Source: Christensenella sp. UBA1782 (GTDB lineage: Bacteria; Bacillota; Clostridia; Christensenellales; DTU072). From it: a stretch of DNA of 28,635 nt. Shown here piece by piece: positions 24,164 to 28,635 of the stretch; within the stretch, counting starts at the first letter, position 1, and the number at the start of each line of letters is the position of its first letter. The translations under genes and the position numbers were made by a program. The stretch spans positions 1-28,635 of the forward strand of contig DCGI01000020.1 in assembly GCA_002315475.1 (NCBI GenBank), read 5' to 3'. The notes beneath the pieces were generated by a model. That model worked only from the letters and a program-made list of their open reading frames with translations, searched no databases and was not told the origin of the DNA.

Positions 24164-25099
24164 TTATATATGCGTATAGTTCAACAACAATAGCAAAACG
24201 GGAATGGTTACCGCGCAGAGGATACTGGAAAGAAGAACGGCGTTTGCGGCAGGTTTTTGTCCCGAACCCGATATTTCGGAAAGACTGAGAATCACGTTTG
24301 CCGAAGGGCAACAGAACAGAATATACATGGTGGCTTTCATGGCGTAAGAAACGGGTAACCAGTTTACGACCAAGAAAGAAAGCAAAGGGAGTAAGACGAG
24401 TTTTATGACGCAAGACAGATACGCCGAAGGATCGGTGAACAGCTGCTTCGGCGATTCGGTGGCAAAGCGCATACCCACGATAATCATACAAAGCGGCGTG
24501 GTGAATTTAGCGAAAATCGTAATGCAATTTGCCAGCATATCGGGGAGTACGGTTTGGGTAAAAAAGAGGGGCAGAGCGACGAATAAAGTAAGAAAAGGCG
24601 GATTTAAGACCATTTTTTTGGGACGGATGTAATGTTTGTCGCCCGTCAGACAGAAGGCGCCTACCGTCCAAACCAAAAGGTTAAAACTGATGATGAACAT
24701 GGATGCGAAAGCCAATGCTTCGGGATGTTCGGGAAGCAACGCTTCCAAAAGGGGAGTACCGAAGAACCCGACGTTTCCGAAAACCGAAGCCGCTTGTAAA
24801 ACCCGGTAGCGAGCATCTTGACTTTTTTTTCGGAAAAGAAAATGTAACAGGAAAATGGCGAAAAGTTGCAGAGCCGCACTCAGTCCCAAGAAAATCAACA
24901 TATCGATGAAAAGTTCTTTGGAATAAGAGACTTGTTGCATGCAGTACAGCATTAAGCAAGGTTGACAGACGTATAACAGAAGTTTGGAAAAGGCAGGAAT
25001 GGTATCTTCTTTGACGAATTTCGTCTTGATAAAAAGATAACCGGGTACGGCATAAACCAACATAAGTAATACGTTTAGAGCGACGGAACCGAATTGCAT
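24164..25099 (-). CDS. AEC-family permease (auxin efflux carrier-like)
   Basis: A 311-residue membrane protein with about ten hydrophobic segments, of the AEC family, whose bacterial members move small carboxylates such as malate or malonate. Family features are the first helix VLLMLVYAVPGYLFIK, the QAASVFGNVGFFGTPLLEAL segment with the Asn-Xaa-Gly pattern, and CPSANVILSLSEISG in the second half. The frame is open to 25198, but upstream residues are not hydrophobic family sequence and lie beyond the promoter. The ATG at 25099 is six bases after TATAAT. It is divergent from the Crp/Fnr gene, which may control it. The substrate is not predictable. Confidence 0.9.
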   Translation of the reverse strand: MQFGSVALNVLLMLVYAVPGYLFIKTKFVKEDTIPAFSKLLLYVCQPCLMLYCMQQVSYSKELFIDMLIFLGLSAALQLFAIFLLHFLFRKKSQDARYRVLQAASVFGNVGFFGTPLLEALLPEHPEALAFASMFIISFNLLVWTVGAFCLTGDKHYIRPKKMVLNPPFLTLFVALPLFFTQTVLPDMLANCITIFAKFTTPLCMIIVGMRFATESPKQLFTDPSAYLSCVIKLVLLPLLSFLVVNWLPVSYAMKATMYILFCCPSANVILSLSEISGSGQKPAANAVLLSSILCAVTIPVLLLLLNYTHI

Positions 25100-25105
25100 G
25101 AACCT

Positions 25106-25134
25106 ATTATAACAAAGAATTAAGATTGATGCAA
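25106..25134 (-). promoter_or_regulatory. Promoter of the AEC gene, leaderless geometry
   Basis: On the minus strand TTGCAT (25134-25129), a 17-base spacer and TATAAT (25111-25106) are followed by six bases (AGGTTC) and the ATG at 25099. The -35 box is weak but the -10 box is perfect and the spacing is the same as in the other leaderless units. Confidence 0.65.
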
Positions 25135-25152
25135 TTTTTTTCAAGGAATATA

Positions 25153-25181
25153 TTGACAAAATCAAAGCTTTATGGCATAAT
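25153..25181 (+). promoter_or_regulatory. Promoter of the Crp/Fnr gene
   Basis: Consensus TTGACA (25153-25158), a 17-base spacer and CATAAT (25176-25181), 31 bases before the ATG at 25213. It is back to back with the AEC promoter, with 18 bases between the two -35 boxes. Confidence 0.8.
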
Positions 25182-25184
25182 ATT

Positions 25185-25200
25185 TGTTGCATAAGCAACA
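25185..25200. promoter_or_regulatory. Palindrome at the Crp/Fnr transcription start (probable autoregulatory operator)
   Basis: TGTTGC (25185-25190) and GCAACA (25195-25200) are perfect arms around ATAA. The site begins three bases after the -10 box and covers the predicted transcription start, where a bound dimer would block transcription. Half-site size and 4-base spacer fit a Crp/Fnr-family dimer (compare TTGAT-N4-ATCAA for Fnr). Binding by the adjacent gene's product is inference. Confidence 0.55.
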
Positions 25201-25212
25201 GAACGAGGTGCC

Positions 25213-25905
25213 ATGAAATTCTTTAAGCAAATACGGAAAAATGCCTTATTTAACGGTTTTACCGATAAAGAAATAGAAGAATTATTCGATTATCTTCCCG
25301 CGCGTATTCAAAAATATACCGTTCGGGATATCGTGGCACGTCCCACCGACGAGATAAACGAGCTTTGTATTATTTTGGAAGGCAATCTCGTAGAGTTTTT
25401 TGTTACGGTCGGGGGTGATAGGAAAGTCCTCAGTTCCAAAGTGGACGGAGATATGTTCGGCGTTCCGCATTGTTTTTCGGGCAACCGCCGTCTTTCGACC
25501 TTTATTACGGCGGCAACCGACGTAACTTTACTTTACATAGATGCCGACGGTATTTTCGAAACGGAACAAACCAATTCCTGTTACAAACGCTTTTTGGCAA
25601 ACCTCGTGAAATATCTCAGCGAAAAAATGTTGGAGCTACAACAAAACAAAGATTTTATGGCGATACGAGGGATGCGCAAGAAAATAGCCGCCTTTATTTA
25701 CGACAAGTATCTGGAACAGGGCGGAACGCTTGCGGTGCATTTAGGCGTGGATAGAAACGGGATGGCAAAGTATCTGAATGTCAGCCGTCCGAGTATGAGC
25801 CGAGAAATGATTGCCATGCGGGATGAACTCGGTCTGTTCGATTTTCGCAAAGATTTGATACAAATCAAAGACTTAGACGGTCTGCGTAAAATTGCGGAGG
25901 ATTAA
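25213..25905 (+). CDS. Crp/Fnr-family transcription regulator
   Basis: A 230-residue regulator with an N-terminal cyclic-nucleotide-binding-like beta-roll (about 10-125), a long dimerisation helix (about 125-160), and a C-terminal winged helix-turn-helix. The recognition region is RNGMAKYLNVSRPSMSREMIAM (about 185-206). The N-terminus lacks the cysteine cluster of oxygen-sensing Fnr, and the beta-roll lacks an evident cAMP-binding RxS motif, so the effector is unknown. Similar clostridial proteins are often annotated as HcpR-like, which I cannot confirm. GAGGTG (25205-25210) precedes the ATG. A palindrome over its promoter suggests autoregulation, and the divergent AEC gene is a likely target. 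A terminator follows directly. Confidence 0.9.
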   Translation: MKFFKQIRKNALFNGFTDKEIEELFDYLPARIQKYTVRDIVARPTDEINELCIILEGNLVEFFVTVGGDRKVLSSKVDGDMFGVPHCFSGNRRLSTFITAATDVTLLYIDADGIFETEQTNSCYKRFLANLVKYLSEKMLELQQNKDFMAIRGMRKKIAAFIYDKYLEQGGTLAVHLGVDRNGMAKYLNVSRPSMSREMIAMRDELGLFDFRKDLIQIKDLDGLRKIAED

Positions 25906-25909
25906 AATG

Positions 25910-25932
25910 AAACCGGTTTTACCGGTTTTTTT
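25910..25932 (+). terminator. Intrinsic terminator after the Crp/Fnr gene
   Basis: AAACCGGT (25910-25917) and ACCGGTTT (25921-25928) pair around TTT and run into T's to 25932. It ends only nine bases before the ATG of the HAD gene. Confidence 0.85.
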
Positions 25933-25941
25933 ATTGGAAAG

Positions 25942-26580
25942 ATGAAAAAACTTTATATTTTCGACTTGGACGGAACCCTTTTGAATACATTGGACGATTT
26001 GACAAATTCCGTCAATTTTGCCTTAAAAAAGTATTTTTTGCAACCGAAGACAAAAAAAGAGACCGAAAAAAATATCGGAAACGGGGTACGGGTTTTGATA
26101 GACGTATCGGTACCTTCCATGCTTCCTCCCGAACGAAAAAAAGAGATTTTTTCCGTTTTTCAAAAATATTATGCGCAACACTATAACGATACAACAAAAC
26201 CCTATGAAGGAATATTGTCCGTTGTGAAAACATTAAAAAAAGAGGGTGCCTATTTAGCGGTCGTGTCGAACAAACCCGATAATCTCACGCAAAAACTGAT
26301 AAAGGAGCATTTCGGAAATGCTTTCGACGTCATTTGCGGGTTAACCGACGGTATGAAAAAGAAACCCTATCCCGATACGGTAGAGTACGTCCTGCGGGTG
26401 CTTCGTATCGAAAAGGAGGACGCCGTTTATATCGGAGACAGCGAAGTGGATATAGAAACCGCTCAAAATGCCGGACTACCTTTCGTCGGCGTTTCGTGGG
26501 GGTATCGAGGAAAAAACAGTTTGCTTTCATGCGGTGCATCCGCTATCGTAGAGAATCCGCAAGAAATCCTAAACTTCTAA
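25942..26580 (+). CDS. HAD-family phosphatase, phosphoglycolate phosphatase-like
   Basis: A 212-residue HAD hydrolase with a helical C1 cap. Motif I is FDLDGTLLNT (Asp8 nucleophile, Asp10 acid/base), motif II is VVSNKPD, the Lys is within KKKPYPD, and motif IV is YIGDSEVDIETAQNAG. The subfamily is that of Gph/PpaX-type phosphoglycolate or pyrophosphate phosphatases, and the exact substrate is not predictable. The start is unambiguous because motif I is at the N-terminus. A terminator ends nine bases upstream and only GGAAAG directly touches the ATG, too close for a normal ribosome-binding site. The gene may therefore be read through from the Crp/Fnr gene or start from a weak leaderless promoter (ATGAAA 25907, TTTATT 25930). 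Confidence 0.93.
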   Translation: MKKLYIFDLDGTLLNTLDDLTNSVNFALKKYFLQPKTKKETEKNIGNGVRVLIDVSVPSMLPPERKKEIFSVFQKYYAQHYNDTTKPYEGILSVVKTLKKEGAYLAVVSNKPDNLTQKLIKEHFGNAFDVICGLTDGMKKKPYPDTVEYVLRVLRIEKEDAVYIGDSEVDIETAQNAGLPFVGVSWGYRGKNSLLSCGASAIVENPQEILNF

Positions 26581-26582
26581 AA

Positions 26583-26608
26583 AAAAGAACGGCGGTTGCC
26601 GTTCTTTT
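26583..26608. terminator. Bidirectional intrinsic terminator
   Basis: AAAAGAACGGC (26583-26593) and GCCGTTCTTTT (26598-26608) are perfect arms around GGTT, lying between the convergent HAD and GtrA genes and serving both. Confidence 0.92.
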
Positions 26609-26611
26609 CTG

Positions 26612-27121
26612 TCATTCTGCCGTTTCGTCAGTACTTTCTTTCGGCGGTTCTTCTTGTTTCGGTTTGCGGAATACTACGAATTTGTCCCACAAGAATTCCA
26701 AAATAAAGTTCATCACCATGACCGTACCTTCGGCAATAACGGCACAAAGAAGGTCTAACGAAGGTATTAACGCTAAGAGCTTTGCTTTAACCGTCGGAAC
26801 GTACCAAGTCTGGAAGGGATAAAAGGGAATATAGAATACGAAAGCAAGAAGCATGGCTATCGGTACGTTTCCCGCATCTTTGAAGGTGAATTTTCGATTA
26901 AAGGTGAAATTCCAAAGAATGGATAAGGCAAGCGCAATCGTCGTAGATATAAAATCGGCGAGGGGCATTTCGACCATGAACCAAATAACTTTATCGCTTT
27001 TAATAAAAAGTTGTAAAATCGTAAAAGAGACGATTTGTATGATGCCGGCACTGGCGGCACAGAAAAAATATTTTATCGGTTGAATGAGTTCTTTCTTCTT
27101 TTTGGGTGTATCTTTTTTCAT
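26612..27121 (-). CDS. GtrA-family membrane protein
   Basis: A 169-residue protein with four membrane helices (about 15-35, 45-70, 88-106, 125-150) of the GtrA family. Members are linked to movement of polyprenyl-phosphate-bound sugars across the membrane for cell-surface glycosylation. Family motifs are IKYFFCAASAGIIQ at helix 1, WNFTFNRKFTF after helix 2, and NFILEFLWDKFVVFRK at the end. The start at 27121 is set by AAAGGAGA on the minus strand about seven bases upstream. A longer frame to 27172 covers the promoter and is rejected. A charged tail (EEPPKESTDETAE) follows the last helix. Confidence 0.92.
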   Translation of the reverse strand: MKKDTPKKKKELIQPIKYFFCAASAGIIQIVSFTILQLFIKSDKVIWFMVEMPLADFISTTIALALSILWNFTFNRKFTFKDAGNVPIAMLLAFVFYIPFYPFQTWYVPTVKAKLLALIPSLDLLCAVIAEGTVMVMNFILEFLWDKFVVFRKPKQEEPPKESTDETAE

Positions 27122-27143
27122 GAAAATATCTCCTTTTATATCT

Positions 27144-27172
27144 ATTATAAAGCAATATGTCGTATCATTCAA
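27144..27172 (-). promoter_or_regulatory. Promoter of the GtrA gene (leadered)
   Basis: On the minus strand TTGAAT (27172-27167), a 17-base spacer and TATAAT (27149-27144) lie 22 bases before the ATG, with an AAAGGAGA ribosome-binding site between. It is a useful contrast with the leaderless units of the window. Confidence 0.75.
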
Positions 27173-27189
27173 GAGGGAACTTTGAAAAA

Positions 27190-27215
27190 AATCGCACGAA
27201 TTTCTTCGTGCGATT
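27190..27215 (-). terminator. Intrinsic terminator of the isomerase/acyl-CoA synthetase operon
   Basis: AATCGCACGAA (27190-27200) and TTCGTGCGATT (27205-27215) are perfect 11-base arms around a 4-base loop. On the minus strand the stem is followed by a run of T's, so it terminates transcription coming from the isomerase gene, whose stop is nine bases upstream. Confidence 0.92.
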
Positions 27216-27223
27216 CCTATTCT

Positions 27224-28027
27224 TTATAAAACGCTTTTATCGGGAAAAAGTTTGTTGAGATAGTCGGTACTTTGTTGCAACGCCTCGTAAGGTTTTTTGG
27301 CATTATCCAATTCGATGAGAGCGTTTTGTACGCCGCTTTCTTTGGCGACGGCAAAGATTGCCTTAAAGTCCAATTTTCCCGCACCTACGGGACACATTTT
27401 TCCTTTCTGCCGTAAAAAGATTTTTTCAATGAAATTCATTTGATCCGTCCAATCCTTGATATGTAAATCTTTGATTCTGCCCGAAAGCTTTTTAATCCAC
27501 TCGATGGGATCGTATCCGGCAAAACGCACCCAATAGGTGTCCATCGTAAATAAAATATCGGGAGCAAAGTCACGAAGCAAGGTTTCGAAAATCATCTCGT
27601 TGCCGCATTTCTTAAACTCTCCGTCGTGGTTGTGGTAAGCAAGACGCAATCCGTTTTGAACGATGATTTCGGAAGCTTTGTTCATTTTTTCGATAAACTT
27701 TTTGAGTTCATCGGGATTGTTTCTTGCTTCGCCGGGCATACTGCCGAGACCGATGGTCGGACAACCTAAAGAGAGATGCTCTTCGCAAAGCCTTTGGGTG
27801 TCGTTAAAGATTCTGTCCGCTTGCACGTGGGTAAGGGTAACGGTCAAGCCGTTATCGTCCATAAGTTTTTTGAGTTCTTCGGTCGGTATTTCGGATGGGA
27901 AGAGTGCGCAACCCGAGTATTGCACGACGGAATATCCCATTTCCCGAACGCGAGGCAACATGACAGCCAAATCGCTTGTGTTTTTTCCGTATTTACGGAG
28001 GGTGTACAGTTGAACGCCGATTTCCAT
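27224..28027 (-). CDS. Sugar phosphate isomerase/epimerase-like TIM-barrel protein
   Basis: A 267-residue cytoplasmic protein of the xylose-isomerase-like TIM-barrel superfamily, which includes IolE/IolI and tagatose epimerases. Visible family features are the start VQLYTLRKYG, a metal-site region YHNHDGEF, ILFTMDTYWVRFAG with Asp and Trp typical of the group, KDLHIKDW (His ligand), and IELDNA (Glu ligand) near the end. Several members convert keto-sugars or inositol intermediates, and the substrate here is unknown. The start is set by AAGGAG on the minus strand (28042-28037). The gap to the synthetase gene upstream is 20 bases, so the two share an operon that ends in the terminator at 27190-27215. 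Confidence 0.9.
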   Translation of the reverse strand: MEIGVQLYTLRKYGKNTSDLAVMLPRVREMGYSVVQYSGCALFPSEIPTEELKKLMDDNGLTVTLTHVQADRIFNDTQRLCEEHLSLGCPTIGLGSMPGEARNNPDELKKFIEKMNKASEIIVQNGLRLAYHNHDGEFKKCGNEMIFETLLRDFAPDILFTMDTYWVRFAGYDPIEWIKKLSGRIKDLHIKDWTDQMNFIEKIFLRQKGKMCPVGAGKLDFKAIFAVAKESGVQNALIELDNAKKPYEALQQSTDYLNKLFPDKSVL

Positions 28028-28047
28028 TTTTGTTTTCTCCTTATTGG

Positions 28048-28635
28048 TTAGTTTTTATTATCTCCGCGAAGTTCTACTCTGCGAATTTTTCCGCTGATGG
28101 TTTTGGGCAGCTCGTCCATAAATTCCACTATACGGGGATACTTATAGGGAGCGGTGTTTTTCTTGACGTAGTTTTGAATTTCCTTTTTAAGTTCCTCGGT
28201 CTTTTCGGTGCCCTTAGTCAAGACGATGGTAGCCTTAACGACTTGTCCACGCACTTCGTCGGGAACGGCGGTAACCGCACATTCCAAGACGTAAGGAAGT
28301 TCCATAATGACGCTTTCGATTTCAAACGGTCCGATTCGGTAGCCGCTGGACTTGATGACGTCGTCCGTTCTGCCCACGTACCAATAATACCCTTCTTCGT
28401 CGCGCCAAGCGGTATCGCCCGTATGATATATGCCGTCGTGGTGGGATTTTAACGTGGCTTTCTCGTCGCGATAATATCCTTTGAATAATCCGCAGGGGAT
28501 ACCTTTATCCGTTTTAATGACGATTTCTCCGATTTCACCGACTTTGGTCGGGAGTCCGTCGTCGTTCAGGATTTCGGCATCGTACATCGGGGAAGGTCTT
28601 CCCATAGAACCCGGTTTAACACGAGAGCCTACTAA
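28048..28635 (-). CDS. Acyl-CoA synthetase (AMP-binding), 5' part outside window
   Basis: The C-terminal 195 residues of an adenylate-forming enzyme that activates a carboxylic acid with ATP and loads it on coenzyme A. Motifs present are HTGDTAWRDEEGYYWYVGRTDD (hinge Asp), KSSGYRIGPFEIESVI, and PKTISGKIRRVELR with the catalytic Lys near the end. The frame is open to the last base of the window (VKPGSMGRPSP lies at the edge), so the start and the AMP-binding core are missing. The type resembles acetyl- or medium-chain acyl-CoA synthetases, and the substrate cannot be told from this part. It is transcribed ahead of the isomerase gene. Confidence 0.93.
   Translation of the reverse strand, partial: LVGSRVKPGSMGRPSPMYDAEILNDDGLPTKVGEIGEIVIKTDKGIPCGLFKGYYRDEKATLKSHHDGIYHTGDTAWRDEEGYYWYVGRTDDVIKSSGYRIGPFEIESVIMELPYVLECAVTAVPDEVRGQVVKATIVLTKGTEKTEELKKEIQNYVKKNTAPYKYPRIVEFMDELPKTISGKIRRVELRGDNKN

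Overview
The window reads as a chromosomal segment of a Gram-positive, low-to-moderate GC Bacillota, most likely an uncultured clostridial gut lineage. This rests on AAGGAGG-type Shine-Dalgarno sites, sigma-A promoters with TATAAT boxes, single-membrane lipoproteins, the nadD-yqeK-rsfS order, a fluoroquinolone-target subunit A of Firmicutes type, and an AEC/Crp/GtrA/HAD gene mix. A finer assignment would be a guess. I see no phage, transposon, CRISPR array or plasmid module.

Layout. 1-6711 (+): 3' part of a type IIA topoisomerase B subunit coupled to its A subunit (topoisomerase IV-like), then a large lipoprotein with an alpha/beta-hydrolase-like region lacking the nucleophile, then a RimK-like ATP-grasp ligase. 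6674-8050 (-): MATE transporter whose 3' end overlaps the ligase gene. 8168-11798 (+): two overlapping ABC exporter half-transporters, one with a degenerate ATPase site. 11893-11983: tRNA-Ser(GGA) with its own promoter and terminator. 12185-12495: a decayed remnant of a class II fructose-bisphosphate aldolase gene. 12656-16563 (+): sbcD-sbcC. 16675-20412 (+): OmpR-type response regulator, histidine kinase and a large SGNH-hydrolase lipoprotein in one overlapping operon. 20471-20668: a 6S RNA gene with a strong promoter. 20666-21415 (-): membrane protein of unknown function. 21486-24114 (+): NadD-YqeK fusion, RsfS and a CDF metal exporter. 24164-25099 (-): AEC permease, divergent from a Crp/Fnr regulator (25213-25905) and a HAD phosphatase (25942-26580). 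26612-28635 (-): GtrA-like protein, a TIM-barrel sugar isomerase/epimerase-like protein and the 3' part of an acyl-CoA synthetase.

The most interesting signal is not one gene but a start architecture. Several transcription units (MATE, first ABC gene, nadD, AEC) have a 17-bp-spaced promoter whose TATAAT ends exactly six bases before the ATG, with no convincing Shine-Dalgarno site, so the mRNA would begin at or next to the start codon (leaderless). The lipoprotein at 4073 is nearly the same. Other genes in the window (response regulator, GtrA, sbcD, isomerase, rsfS) have ordinary leaders with strong Shine-Dalgarno sites, so two modes of translation initiation appear to coexist here. Other points of note are the pseudo-hydrolase lipoprotein paired with an ATP-grasp ligase, the aldolase pseudogene, the 6S RNA, and palindromes in front of sbcD and the Crp/Fnr gene.
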